Source: Oscillospiraceae bacterium | GTDB lineage: Bacteria; Bacillota; Clostridia; WRLR01 | Reading direction: 5' to 3' | Assembly: GCA_009777515.1 (NCBI GenBank) | Contig: WRLR01000005.1 | Span: 1 to 64,000 of the forward strand | Length of the DNA stretch: 64,000 bases | Shown here: in pieces, positions 1-8,309 of the stretch | Position numbering within the stretch: position 1 is the stretch's first letter | Layout of the letters: each line of letters opens with the position of its first letter | Position numbers and translations under genes: made by a program | Notes under the pieces: generated by a model | Databases searched by the model: none | The model's input: the letters and a program-made list of their open reading frames with translations, nothing else | Told to the model about the DNA's origin: nothing

Positions 1-2
1 GC

Positions 3-236
3 GTGCGCGACACGGAGGTAGACTTTGTGTGCGAAAAACGCGGCGGCAAACTGTATATTCAAGTATGCTATTTATTGATCGATGAATCAACCATCAATCG
101 GGAATTCGCCTCCCTTTTAGAGATAAAAGACAACTACCCCAAGTATGTGCTGTATAAAGAAAGCTCCTTCAAAGGGAATTATGAGGGGATTCCTGCAATT
201 AGCATTGATGACTGGCTGCTTGGATATTCGGATTAA
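3..236 (+). CDS. AAA/DUF4143-family ATPase, C-terminal fragment (cut by window start)
   Basis: Only the last 77 or so residues are present, and the frame is open to the left edge. The pattern TEVDFVCEKRGGKLYIQVCY followed by a stretch ending in DWLL matches the nuclease-like C-terminal DUF4143 part of the AAA_14 ATPase family. A complete relative lies at 57435-58676, with the equivalent segment MEVDFIAEKPAKRLYIQV. In this family the N-terminal half carries Walker A and B motifs, which are outside the window here. Its biological role is not established. Confidence 0.75.
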   Translation: MRDTEVDFVCEKRGGKLYIQVCYLLIDESTINREFASLLEIKDNYPKYVLYKESSFKGNYEGIPAISIDDWLLGYSD

Positions 237-252
237 AGACAACATTCCGAAG

Positions 253-912
253 CTATAATACTTTTTTATAATGTTTGGCGATATAATCTGATGCATCATT
301 TATGAAATTCATCGTACTTTCGTATGTAACGAATGTGTTTTCCGATAAATCCTGGCGGCTTTTGCCCATATACCAATCGTTAAGAATGTAAGCCTTTTGC
401 TTTTTAATTTCAGATGCGAATATGATGCCTGCAATATCGACGCCATGCGATATTAATAAGCTTTGCCATAAATACTCCCTTTTATCATATGTCAGCGCTA
501 ACTCTACATCTATTTTACTCAAATCCTGATAATACAAGCCGCCATAGCCTTTCTTTACTTCCTCGGGATACGCTAGCCTATATGGCGTCCAGAGTGTGCT
601 GTTATTATAAATATCCGCGAGCACATGCGTGCAATAGCCCAAAACAAAATCGCTATTTTCTGATTTGATATTATTACATAAAACATTCAGCACATTATCT
701 GCCCATTCATCATCATTTGTTATCATACCCCACGGTTCTCCGCTGACACAAAGATGGGTAATCTTTTTAAAGTCTGATATATAGTTAGCTCTATTATGCA
801 CCGCGTCAGGGGCTATGCTTCCCAGTAAAAACTGTGGCATATCTTTAATGGAATCATGGTATATTTCGCTAATATTTATAGCGATGATCATGTGTGTCAT
901 TGCAAAAGGCAT
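253..912 (-). CDS. zinc-dependent phospholipase C-like protein
   Basis: This 219-residue protein has the layout of the zinc-dependent phospholipase C/S1-P1 nuclease-like family. It has an N-terminal MTHMIIA (His7), GSIAPD at 31-36, further histidines at 39 and 53, and GYCTHVLAD at 92-100, which supply the usual Asp/His zinc ligands. There is no signal peptide, so it is probably cytoplasmic, unlike secreted alpha-toxin-type enzymes. Small intracellular members are common in Firmicutes and mostly lack a defined substrate. AGGGGG about nine bases upstream supports the ATG start. It stands alone, facing the fragment to its left. Confidence 0.65.
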   Translation of the reverse strand: MPFAMTHMIIAINISEIYHDSIKDMPQFLLGSIAPDAVHNRANYISDFKKITHLCVSGEPWGMITNDDEWADNVLNVLCNNIKSENSDFVLGYCTHVLADIYNNSTLWTPYRLAYPEEVKKGYGGLYYQDLSKIDVELALTYDKREYLWQSLLISHGVDIAGIIFASEIKKQKAYILNDWYMGKSRQDLSENTFVTYESTMNFINDASDYIAKHYKKVL

Positions 913-959
913 ATTAATTTCCCCCTACCAATAAATAGGATATTGTTAAAAAAAATTTA

Positions 960-1682
960 TTAAACGCGATATGCTACGGATGTTTTGGCTAGTTCATCAA
1001 CATATTCATCACCTAATATTGTCTTTAATACATGCAATGCCTCATGGTAATCATTTTTATGCATTTCGCTATACTCATTTATGTGAGTTTGGCTTGCCTC
1101 GCGATCGTTCCGCACCATTTTGAACCCGAGGGAATGGTAAAGCCTGACGGCGACATGGCTCCATGTTTGCGTATGCAGCCATACCGGGAGATTGGGTTCC
1201 AATGATTGGAACAACTCCAGCGCTTTGACCGCCACAAACCGGCCCAGCCTTCTGCCTTGATATTCCGGGCAGACTGCCACCCAATGCATTAGGGCTTGGC
1301 GGCCAGATTCATTTTCGGTGAACCATGCGTTAGCCGTCGCTATGGGGAGTCCGTCGGGATTGAGGGCAAACAGGCAGCGTTTTTGCAATTCATCGACGTG
1401 CGGCATAAATGTCTTCTCGAAATAGTTAATCGCTCTGTTTTGCGAATCAAATTCCAAAACCGATGTTTCGATCCTGCCCCAATGTTCAACATCGGATGGC
1501 GCAAAGAGTCTCCATGAATAATTTTCCGGCAGGTTGGGCTCGACATATTTAATATATTGATTGGTGTCGTGCCTCATGATTATGTTTTTATATTCGATAC
1601 TTTTGTCCAGGATGGTTAACGCCCCCTCACAGTCCCCGGCAGTAAACTTATTTGATGTAATAAGGACACAAGCGACTTGCAA
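960..1682 (-). CDS. GNAT-family N-acetyltransferase
   Basis: The C-terminal two thirds form a GNAT acyl-CoA-dependent acetyltransferase. CPEYQGRRLGR is the acetyl-CoA-binding motif A, preceded by the strand MHWVAV and followed by the LYHSLGFKMV motif B region. The substrate cannot be told. The start is uncertain. The longest frame opens with TTG and no ribosome binding site. An internal ATG at 1577 (MRHDTNQYIKY) would give a more usual length of about 205 residues but also lacks a clear binding site. The N-terminal 35 residues may therefore be untranslated or the remnant of a longer gene. Confidence 0.7.
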   Translation of the reverse strand: MQVACVLITSNKFTAGDCEGALTILDKSIEYKNIIMRHDTNQYIKYVEPNLPENYSWRLFAPSDVEHWGRIETSVLEFDSQNRAINYFEKTFMPHVDELQKRCLFALNPDGLPIATANAWFTENESGRQALMHWVAVCPEYQGRRLGRFVAVKALELFQSLEPNLPVWLHTQTWSHVAVRLYHSLGFKMVRNDREASQTHINEYSEMHKNDYHEALHVLKTILGDEYVDELAKTSVAYRV

Positions 1683-2010
1683 CGGGCTTGGCCGTTGTCG
1701 CCAAATTTAAGAGCTATAATGCCCTGCCAGCCATATTGCTGCCCACGTCAGTATAACAATATATCGTCTATTAATCCATAGGCTAGATGGGTACGCCGAC
1801 ATGCCAACAGCAGCCCACCGTTTGCTTCCTTATGCTCCCCGCCTGCTCCCCGTATGTTGTCCATTTGCTTCCCATATGCTGTTTGTTTGCTTCACGTCAG
1901 CATAGTTTTAGGGATATAATGATTATAACGTCGATAACGGCGATATTGATTCCAGGAGGCGGGACGCTGCGGATCGTCTGCGGACGCGAACTCAACGACG
2001 AGGTTTTTTT
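1683..2010. other. intergenic region, no gene recognised
   Basis: About 330 bases separate two divergent genes. The stretch at 1815-1900 is a loose series of GCTTCC/GCTCCC-type repeats and reads open in one frame, but the composition is repeat-like and no ribosome binding site precedes it. A GGCGGGACGCTGCGG string near 1958 recurs next to the hairpin at 18738-18752, hinting at dispersed intergenic repeat sequence. TATAAT within 1915-1920 could be a -10 for the downstream gene, without a convincing -35. Confidence 0.4.
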
Positions 2011-2862
2011 ATGGAAATGCGAACCGAGCAGGAAATAATGGATGTAATTTTAAACGTTGCCAAAGCGGATGAACGTATTCGGGCGGTCAGCATGGAAGGC
2101 TCGCGCGCCAATCCCGCCGCGCCAAAAGACATATATATGGACTATGACATAACCTACTACGTGGCGGACATAAAACCATTTTATAACAACCCAGAATGGG
2201 CATTAAAGGCATTTGGACAGCCGCTGATAATGCAAATGCCCGAAGCAATGCGCTATCCGTGCGGCGACGGAAACTTCAACTATATGATGATATACCCGGA
2301 TGGCGTGAGAATTGATCTGTCATTTGAATTTGAACGATATATTGACGACGGCGAGCCGTCTGTAACGCTTTTAGATAAAGACAACGGAAACGGCTTTCGC
2401 CCTGAAATGCCGTTGCCGAATGACACATTATGGCATATCAAGCCACCGGATGAATTGTTTTATTATTCCTGCTGCAACAATTTTTGGTGGTGCTTGAACA
2501 ATGTAGCCAAGGGAATCGCGCGGGACGAGCTGCCATACGTCATGAGCATGTTGAATGATGTGGTAAGGGCTGAACTGCATGATATGATGGGGTGGTATAT
2601 CGGCGCGCAGCGCGGCTTCGGCCTCACTGTCGGCAAAAACGGCAAATATTTCAAGCGCTACCTGCCGCCGGAACTATATGCGCAATATGCAGCCACTTAT
2701 GCAGGCAGCGATTATAATGATATTTGGAAATCGATATACACTATGTGCGATTTATTTCATACGCTAGCTCTGCCGGTCGCAGCGCACTGCGGCTTTACGT
2801 ACCGGCAGCATGAAGAAAATGGTATACGGGAGTATTTAAGAATGGTGAAGAATGTTCGATAA
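2011..2862 (+). CDS. aminoglycoside 6-adenylyltransferase-like (ANT(6)/AadK family)
   Basis: This 283-residue protein has the ANT(6) family layout throughout: N-terminal EQEIMDVILNVAKADERIRAVSMEGSRANP, with the nucleotidyltransferase G30-S-R motif and the D44-x-D46 metal pair in MDYDITYYV, then the helical C-terminal part with NNFWWCLNNVAKGIARDELPY and GKNGKYFKRYLP. Characterised members transfer AMP to the 6-hydroxyl of streptomycin. Many chromosomal relatives are uncharacterised, so resistance is not implied. GAGG eight bases upstream supports the ATG. A nitroreductase-like gene follows 13 bases downstream. Confidence 0.82.
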   Translation: MEMRTEQEIMDVILNVAKADERIRAVSMEGSRANPAAPKDIYMDYDITYYVADIKPFYNNPEWALKAFGQPLIMQMPEAMRYPCGDGNFNYMMIYPDGVRIDLSFEFERYIDDGEPSVTLLDKDNGNGFRPEMPLPNDTLWHIKPPDELFYYSCCNNFWWCLNNVAKGIARDELPYVMSMLNDVVRAELHDMMGWYIGAQRGFGLTVGKNGKYFKRYLPPELYAQYAATYAGSDYNDIWKSIYTMCDLFHTLALPVAAHCGFTYRQHEENGIREYLRMVKNVR

Positions 2863-2875
2863 TTAGGAGGTTTGT

Positions 2876-3562
2876 ATGAACGAGATAATCCGGCGGCGCA
2901 AATCAATTCGCAAATATGACAGAACACAGCTTGGCGATGAAATACTTGGCAAAGTACGCGAACAGATTGCGAACCTTACGCCTCTATATCCGGATATCAG
3001 GTACTCCGTTGACATCGCTCACAAGACAAAAGGGCTGTTGGCACAGGGTTCAGGCGCTTCTACCTTTCTCGTCTTTCGAGGCGAGGAGGGTTCCGCCTCT
3101 TACGTAAATATCGGCTTTATCGGGCAGCAGATGGACCTGTACTTTTCGGCGAACGGCCTAGGCTCATGTTGGCTCGGCATGGCAAAACCTAATGAGAGGG
3201 GCGATTTGTCCTATATCATCAGCATGGCTTTCGGCAAACCCGCCGACGCGCTCCACCGCAGCTTGTCAGAATTCAACCGCAAGCCCCTCTCTGAAATAAG
3301 CGAGGGTGACGACGTTCGGTTGGAAGCTGCCAGGCTTGCGCCGAGCGGTATGAACGCACAGGGTTGGTTCTTCGTTGCAAAAGATGGGGCAATAATCTGC
3401 TATCGCAAGAAATCCGGAATTATGTCTGAAAAATTAGGCTGTATCGATATGGGCATTGCGCTCTGGCACATCGCGAGCGAGAGCGACGGCTTCCGCTTCT
3501 CGAAAGAACCGGACGCGCCGGAACGAAAGGGGTTCATTTACGTAGGGACGGTGGGCAGATGA
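2876..3562 (+). CDS. nitroreductase-like protein
   Basis: The opening EIIRRRKSIRKYD is the typical FMN-contacting start of nitroreductases. GFIGQQMDLYFSANGLGSCWLGM and ARLAPSGMNAQGWFFV match the NADH-nitroreductase-like family of about 230 residues (TM1586 type). In canonical members an FMN cofactor mediates NAD(P)H-dependent reduction. This subfamily carries two pseudo-repeated halves in one chain and has no defined substrate. AATTAGGAGG six bases before the ATG is an excellent ribosome binding site. It sits 13 bases after the ANT(6)-like gene and is probably co-transcribed. A strong hairpin follows. Confidence 0.72.
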   Translation: MNEIIRRRKSIRKYDRTQLGDEILGKVREQIANLTPLYPDIRYSVDIAHKTKGLLAQGSGASTFLVFRGEEGSASYVNIGFIGQQMDLYFSANGLGSCWLGMAKPNERGDLSYIISMAFGKPADALHRSLSEFNRKPLSEISEGDDVRLEAARLAPSGMNAQGWFFVAKDGAIICYRKKSGIMSEKLGCIDMGIALWHIASESDGFRFSKEPDAPERKGFIYVGTVGR

Positions 3563-3630
3563 AAAAGTTACCTCTTGGAATACAAAGCTTTCGAAAAATC
3601 ATTGAAGGCGATACTGCGAGGTAATAGAGC

Positions 3631-3673
3631 AGCAGGGGCAGTTAGGAATGGTATTATCCCAACTGCCCCTGCT
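3631..3673. terminator. bidirectional terminator hairpin
   Basis: A perfect 13-bp inverted repeat, AGCAGGGGCAGTT at 3631-3643 and its complement at 3661-3673, lies between two convergent genes (nitroreductase ending 3562, beta-helix ending 3697). The position suggests it terminates both. T-runs are short on either side, so its strength is uncertain. Confidence 0.65.
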
Positions 3674-3696
3674 ACTCCCCAATTATCCTTTACTGT

Positions 3697-5910
3697 TTAC
3701 AATGCGGCTACTATGCCGCTTTGGGCGTAGCTGTCCAAATATGCTGTCCACCATGAAATCGCAGTATTCAACGAATTTTGAGACCAATAGGATATTGTGT
3801 AACTGTTTGGCAAGACCTTGTATTGCCGTGTGCCTACGATGATGATGTCGTCTTTGGATACCGATAATTGGCCGCTCTTTGTGTAAAAGTCCGCAATATT
3901 ATATGTCGCCCCTCCCGGCGCAGATGTAGGCGCGGGGGTTGGCGCGGGCGTCGCGGTGGGCACCGGGGTTGGTGCGGGTGTCGCGGTGGGCGCGGGCGTC
4001 GGTGATGGAGTAGGCGCGGGCGTAAAGGTTGGCGTCGGTACGGGCACATTGCCGGAAATTACCTCTGCCACGCCGCCGGAAACATAGCTGTCCATATAGG
4101 CCGTCCACCACGTTATGGCTGTATTAATAGAGTTCTGTGGCCAATATGCAATCGTGTAGGTGCTCGATAATATCCTATATTGCCGTTCTCCAACGACTAT
4201 AATGTCCCCGCGCTTTACAGACAACTGGCCGCTCTGTGAGTAGAAGCTGACAATGTTATATGTCGCCGCACCCGGTGCAGATGTGGGCGCAGGCGTTGGC
4301 GCTATAGTGGGCGCGGGCGTGGGCGCCGGTGTCGGAGCGGGAGTGGGCGTCGGCGCAATTGTTGGCGCTGGCGTCGGAGCAGGAGTGGGTGTTGGCGCCG
4401 CTGTGGGCGCTGGCGTTGGCGTTGGCGTCGGCGCGAGCGTCGGCACAGGAGTAGGCGCGGGCGTCGGCGTCGGTGTCGTTATCGGCGCCGACATACCGGA
4501 ATACCCCATCCCCACGCACTGTGGGTTCGTCGGCATATAGTTGGCGTCGAGGGCTGGATTTACTTCAAGCGAACCGCTGTCGCCGTTGATATGGGCCTGC
4601 CACGCGGGGAGCCGCGCGTTTGTCAGCGTCCTGCCTGGCCTGCTGTCTGAAAAAGTGGCGTTTTTGCTTGCGATATAGTAACAGTTATTATTCATCACAG
4701 GATTACCGTCGAGAGCGGACAAACCGCCAAGCTCATTGGCGTAACGGATCTCTATCATTGGGCGGACGATAGTGTTTGGCAGGCTCACGATGTTGTGGTG
4801 GATATTCGGATTGATATTGGCGGGGCGGCCGGCATAACTTTCCCAATCCTGCATTGTGATGCCAAAGTAAATGGCGCTGTGGTACCGCCCGCCATTGGTC
4901 ACATTGACCATGGTGTTGTTGTAGACCTGGGCGTCTTTTGAACCATACAAGCCGATGCCTTCCCAACCCGTGCCAATGATCAGGTTGTTTCGCACGACGC
5001 CCCGGATATTTTCAAAATACTGCGGGTTTACTGTACGGTCAAAAAACTCCGGGCTCGTATCAAAGCCAACCATGATCCCGGCGCCGTTGGCGCGCTCGAT
5101 TCGGTTGTTTTCAATCAGCGCGTCGGTGGCGCCGCCCTTGGCGTAAATCGCGTTTGAGCATATATCATGGATATAATTATTATGAACATGCATATTGTCG
5201 CCATTGACATTGTCGATGCCTTCGGCGTTGTCCTCGCCATTCTGCGGCCTGCCGGCAAACGCGCGCCCGGAATTGTATATTTCGTTGTAGCGTATGGTGA
5301 CATTGTCGCAGTTGGGCTTTATCTTTATCACGTCGTATCGTGAATCATGCAGTATGCAGTCTTCGATAGTTATGTTGGACGCCCCGGAGCGATCGGGTTG
5401 CCCCCAGTCCCATTTGGTTTCCAGCGACACGGCGTACCAGCCGCCCATGACTTCGACGCCCTGTAGTTTACCGCCCGACGAGTCGACGTCAAAATAAACC
5501 GCTGAGTCTTCATTGTGACCTGCATTATATGTGGTCAGGTCGATAATCGCCCATTCGCCTTGTCGGGACTTTATCGTGATGTTGGCGGTTCGGATGCGGA
5601 CATTGATCCCCTCGCGGTAAGTGCCGCCGCGCAAGATTATCGTGGCGCCGGGCTGCGCCGCAGCCAAAGCTGTATTGATGCTCCTGTATGGGGCGTTGAT
5701 GGATCCATTAGCCGTCGAGTCGTTGCCGGTAGTGGATACATAGATCCCATTGGCGGGGTCGGCGCCACCAGAGCTTATGCGCGGCCCGACGCCCGGCGAC
5801 GGAGGCGCGCTGGCAAATGTGGCAGGCGGCATAGTCGCCGCGACGACCGTGACGACCATTATGAGAATGAACGCTAGTATTTTTAATGATTTTTGGTAGA
5901 TTGATTTCAT
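3697..5910 (-). CDS. secreted right-handed beta-helix protein with two C-terminal repeat domains
   Basis: From the ATG at 5910 ([10 protein letters not shown]), preceded by AGAGGTGAT, the protein is about 737 residues. It has a signal peptide ending near ATFASA. A right-handed parallel beta-helix follows ([21 protein letters not shown] opening, then repeated NNxI/IxxN rungs such as [14 protein letters not shown] and VYNNTMVNV), as in polysaccharide lyases and related hydrolases. Two Pro/Thr/Ala linkers alternate with two copies of a domain of about 68 residues (4057-4260 and 3700-3903) containing GQLSV..DIIxVGxRQY and a WWTAYxDSY core. That domain recurs at the end of the adjacent BlaR1-like sensor. 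There is no SLH or LPXTG anchor, so the repeats may bind wall or polysaccharide. Catalytic residues cannot be assigned. Confidence 0.8.
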   Translation of the reverse strand: MKSIYQKSLKILAFILIMVVTVVAATMPPATFASAPPSPGVGPRISSGGADPANGIYVSTTGNDSTANGSINAPYRSINTALAAAQPGATIILRGGTYREGINVRIRTANITIKSRQGEWAIIDLTTYNAGHNEDSAVYFDVDSSGGKLQGVEVMGGWYAVSLETKWDWGQPDRSGASNITIEDCILHDSRYDVIKIKPNCDNVTIRYNEIYNSGRAFAGRPQNGEDNAEGIDNVNGDNMHVHNNYIHDICSNAIYAKGGATDALIENNRIERANGAGIMVGFDTSPEFFDRTVNPQYFENIRGVVRNNLIIGTGWEGIGLYGSKDAQVYNNTMVNVTNGGRYHSAIYFGITMQDWESYAGRPANINPNIHHNIVSLPNTIVRPMIEIRYANELGGLSALDGNPVMNNNCYYIASKNATFSDSRPGRTLTNARLPAWQAHINGDSGSLEVNPALDANYMPTNPQCVGMGYSGMSAPITTPTPTPAPTPVPTLAPTPTPTPAPTAAPTPTPAPTPAPTIAPTPTPAPTPAPTPAPTIAPTPAPTSAPGAATYNIVSFYSQSGQLSVKRGDIIVVGERQYRILSSTYTIAYWPQNSINTAITWWTAYMDSYVSGGVAEVISGNVPVPTPTFTPAPTPSPTPAPTATPAPTPVPTATPAPTPAPTSAPGGATYNIADFYTKSGQLSVSKDDIIIVGTRQYKVLPNSYTISYWSQNSLNTAISWWTAYLDSYAQSGIVAAL
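3700..4260 (-). repeat. duplicated WW-type C-terminal domain and Pro-Thr linker
   Basis: Two protein-level copies, translated from 4260-4057 and 3903-3700, share Y-N-I at the start, G-Q-L-S-V, I-I-x-V-G-x-R-Q-Y, Y-W-x-Q-N-S and W-W-T-A-Y-x-D-S-Y. They are separated by a linker rich in PTPAPT. The linker DNA is a GC-rich microsatellite-like run that also opens spurious frames on both strands. Confidence 0.85.
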
Positions 5911-5972
5911 ATAGATCACCTCTTCTGGTTTTTTGCGGCTAATCAATAAGGCTCAGGTTGTTCAAATAGAAA

Positions 5973-6027
5973 GGTCGAATTCGATTAGACCTAATATAAG
6001 TCTAATTGAGTTCGACCTAATTGTCAA
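5973..6027 (-). promoter_or_regulatory. promoter with nested palindromic operator before the beta-helix gene
   Basis: On the minus strand TTGACA (6027-6022) and TAGACT (6004-5999) are spaced 17 bases. Laid over them is a perfect nested inverted repeat: GGTCGAA at 5973-5979 pairs with TTCGACC at 6011-6017, and ATTAGAC at 5984-5990 pairs with GTCTAAT at 6000-6006. A repressor bound here would cover the spacer and the -10. The half-element GTCGAA-N4-ATTAGAC recurs before the BlaI-like gene at 8083-8099. I infer that both are sites for the BlaI-like repressor. Confidence 0.7.
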
Positions 6028-6062
6028 TAGTAAATATAAAAATTTTTAATTAATAATCCTCT

Positions 6063-7580
6063 TTAATCCATTGCTTCCAATTTGCCGCTTTCCACCCAAC
6101 TGTCGAGATAGTCGATCCACCATAGAACAACCTGTTCATGGGAAGGCTGGGTGTAGAAGGAGAGGGCGAGCGAATCCACAATGACTTCATATCGCCGGTC
6201 GCCCGCAATGAGAGTATCGCCGCCGTTTACCGTCAGCGTTCTTTCGGAGCCATCCTCGTCAAGCGCTAGGCCGAGAGCGGAAAAATCGCCGTCTTCATTA
6301 TTATAATAATCGGCAATGGCATGTGCCGTTCCCTGACCATATCCGCCGACGGACCCTATCGAACCGCCACCGGAACTATCGCCGGCGCCGTCGATACTTT
6401 CACCACTATCACTATTTCCGCTATCGCCATCGACGTTTTCTCCTCCGATGCTTTCGCCGCCGCTTTCAACGCTTTCACCGCCGTCGCTGCCACCGTTGTC
6501 GCTTTCGCCGTCGCTTTCGTCGCCCCTTGAATTGCCGCCAGAACCCAGTGCGGCGGCGGCGCTTGATTCCAACAACGCCGCATTGCTAACCCTGCTCAAT
6601 ACAAGCCCAAAACTTATAATTGTGACGAGCACAATAGCCAATGCTACCGCAACCCGCGAGGATTTCTTGAAATTCATTACATTTTTTATGCGCTTCTTTA
6701 TGCCGTCGTCGCCAAATGCGAGCGGGAGACCGCCAATAACAGGCTGGCCAACCGCCAAAGACAGCAAAGACATCGAGTAGTCCTTTTTTATCTCCCCGCC
6801 CAACTCTTTCAATACGCGTTCGTCGCAGGACATTTCCATATCCACGCTCATCAGCAGGAACGCCGCCCAAGCGAATGGGTTGAACCAGTGAAAGCAAAGA
6901 ATGAAATATGCCAAAAACTTTATAATATGATCGAACCGCCGAATATGCGTCTGTTCATGAAGTATTATATAGTCGCGCTCCTGCCCTGATAAATTCAGCG
7001 GGATATAGATTTTCGGGTTGAAAGCGCCCGACACGAACGGCGATCGGATACAATCGGTTTCGTAGAGATTGTGTTCATTGTCAATGCGGATAGCCGAACC
7101 CAGCTTATGTTTGAGGCGAGCATATGACGCCGCCCCTAAAACCAGTAGAAAAACCGTGCCGACGAACCACGCCCATGAACCAAATACCGTCCAGAACTGC
7201 ACAAAATTTACGTTGGCGACGCTGGCGGCGTTTGTGGCATTTGTAGCGTTTGCAGCACTGGTAGCGATATTAGCGATATCGGCCTGCGGTGGTATCAGCA
7301 CATTGCCGAAGGCGTTGTTTAAGAATGGTATCCCGCTGTCGATGCGGGGAGCGGGCTGCGTCGCAATGTCCGGTGGTATGATCTGCGCATTGAACGGGAT
7401 CAGGCTGAACACGCTTTCGATTGATAAGGGGAAAGCCAGCCTGAACCACGCCACAGCCCATAGGCAATAGGATATAATTTTAGGGGCTTTTTTAATCGAA
7501 AGGCGGACGAGGCAGATTGCCGCGACGACAAAAGCGCCGGTAATGCTCATATTCAAAACTGTAAGGAACAGTTTATCCAT
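6063..7580 (-). CDS. BlaR1/MecR1-type M56 sensor metalloprotease with non-penicillin-binding sensor domain
   Basis: From the ATG at 7580 (MDKLFLTVLN, preceded by GAGAGGGG) the protein has 505 residues. Three N-terminal membrane segments precede an M56 zinc protease domain with H208-E-Q-T-H212 and the downstream MSCDERV stretch. A fourth membrane segment (VAVALAIVLVTIISFGLVLS) leads outside the cell. In BlaR1/MecR1 the external part is a serine penicillin-binding domain of about 250 residues. Here it is a long Gly/Ser/Asp/Glu-rich linker and one copy (6066-6323) of the domain found twice in the neighbouring beta-helix protein. No SxxK/KTG motifs are seen. It overlaps the repressor gene by eight bases (ATGGATAA), implying translational coupling. 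Confidence 0.85.
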   Translation of the reverse strand: MDKLFLTVLNMSITGAFVVAAICLVRLSIKKAPKIISYCLWAVAWFRLAFPLSIESVFSLIPFNAQIIPPDIATQPAPRIDSGIPFLNNAFGNVLIPPQADIANIATSAANATNATNAASVANVNFVQFWTVFGSWAWFVGTVFLLVLGAASYARLKHKLGSAIRIDNEHNLYETDCIRSPFVSGAFNPKIYIPLNLSGQERDYIILHEQTHIRRFDHIIKFLAYFILCFHWFNPFAWAAFLLMSVDMEMSCDERVLKELGGEIKKDYSMSLLSLAVGQPVIGGLPLAFGDDGIKKRIKNVMNFKKSSRVAVALAIVLVTIISFGLVLSRVSNAALLESSAAAALGSGGNSRGDESDGESDNGGSDGGESVESGGESIGGENVDGDSGNSDSGESIDGAGDSSGGGSIGSVGGYGQGTAHAIADYYNNEDGDFSALGLALDEDGSERTLTVNGGDTLIAGDRRYEVIVDSLALSFYTQPSHEQVVLWWIDYLDSWVESGKLEAMD

Positions 7581-7950
7581 TGCCGCCGCCCCTCTCATGT
7601 TCATCTATCAGCCGTTTTATCTCCTCCACTTGCTCCGGGAGCAATTTTCGGTTGCTGGTATATGAAGCGATAAACATTGGCAGAGAACCGCCGAAAGCGT
7701 CGTCCACATATTGGTGGCTCTGCCCCGCGATGATCTCATCACGCGAATAGAGCATGGTCACGCATGAATTTTCATTTTTGGCAAGCCCTTTGCCGATCAG
7801 GAACTTTAAGTTCGTAAACGTGGTGGACTTTTTCCAGCCGAACTCCCGTTCCGCAATCTTTATCATTTCCATAGATGCAATCGGCGCGTTGGCCCACAAA
7901 AGGTCCGCAAGCCTTGTCTCGGCATTAGTCAATTTAAATACAGGAGCCAT
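7573..7950 (-). CDS. BlaI/MecI-family transcriptional repressor
   Basis: The 125-residue protein from the ATG at 7950 has the BlaI winged-helix layout: LTNAETRLADLLWANAPIASMEMIK, then KKSTTFTNLKFLIGKGLA, where the recognition helix lies. A short C-terminal dimerisation and cleavage region follows. I prefer this start to the ATG at 7974 because GGAAAGG lies five bases upstream of it. Family members bind palindromes as dimers and are cleaved when the partner M56 protease senses its ligand. The partner is the next gene. Candidate operators lie at 8083-8099 and 5973-6017. Confidence 0.85.
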   Translation of the reverse strand: MAPVFKLTNAETRLADLLWANAPIASMEMIKIAEREFGWKKSTTFTNLKFLIGKGLAKNENSCVTMLYSRDEIIAGQSHQYVDDAFGGSLPMFIASYTSNRKLLPEQVEEIKRLIDEHERGGGNG

Positions 7951-7974
7951 ATATGCCTTTCCATTGATCTCCAT

Positions 7975-8008
7975 TGATCACTTGTGATCACCTGTGATCA
8001 CCTGATCA
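7975..8008. repeat. TGATCA array in the leader of the BlaI-like gene
   Basis: Four copies of the palindrome TGATCA start at 7975, 7985, 7995 and 8003, the first three exactly 10 bases apart with CTTG/CCTG spacers. Further GATC sites lie at 7966 and 8036. The array lies between the predicted transcription start (about 8100) and the start codon at 7950. It could be an extra operator, a methylation-sensitive cluster or just tandem duplication. Confidence 0.55.
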
Positions 8009-8082
8009 TTTTATCATTTGACCACTACATATCCTTGATCACTATATATCGTAGTTACCATTTACAATGCGGCATAAAACAA

Positions 8083-8135
8083 GTCGAAATTAATTAGACT
8101 TATCTTAATTTAACAGACTCCAGCCTGCATGTCAA
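8083..8135 (-). promoter_or_regulatory. promoter and operator-like element of the BlaI/BlaR1-like operon
   Basis: On the minus strand TTGACA (8135-8130) and TAAATT (8112-8107) are spaced 17 bases, a near-consensus housekeeping promoter. Just downstream, over the expected start site, GTCGAA-N4-ATTAGAC (8083-8099, plus-strand reading) matches the half-site of the palindrome before the beta-helix gene with the same four-base spacing. Only one half is present here, so affinity may differ. It fits autorepression by the BlaI-like protein. Confidence 0.65.
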
Positions 8136-8309
8136 CAGTTGACACGGATGCGGGCAACACCGCACAGCACAGTATTTTTTCCAACCCAGCATGACAGGCT
8201 CGTCGTGTTTTCTATGCCAACCATGCCTTTCTACGGAATAAATTTTTATTAAATATCCGACATTTTGCTTTTATAAATCGTATTATTAATGAAAGGGGGC
8301 AGCGATTTG

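Noticed and set aside
1787-2038. 83-codon frame before the ANT(6)-like gene
   Set aside because: It lies in loosely repetitive CT-rich sequence, has no ribosome binding site and overlaps the start of the real gene in another frame.
2011-2862. Reading the ANT(6)-like gene as evidence of an acquired resistance island
   Set aside because: No integrase, transposase or other resistance gene adjoins it, and chromosomal ANT(6)-like proteins are common in Firmicutes.
4253-4540. Gly/Ala/Val repeat frame opposite the beta-helix linker
   Set aside because: It is the antisense reading of a Pro/Thr/Ala linker microsatellite and lacks a binding site.
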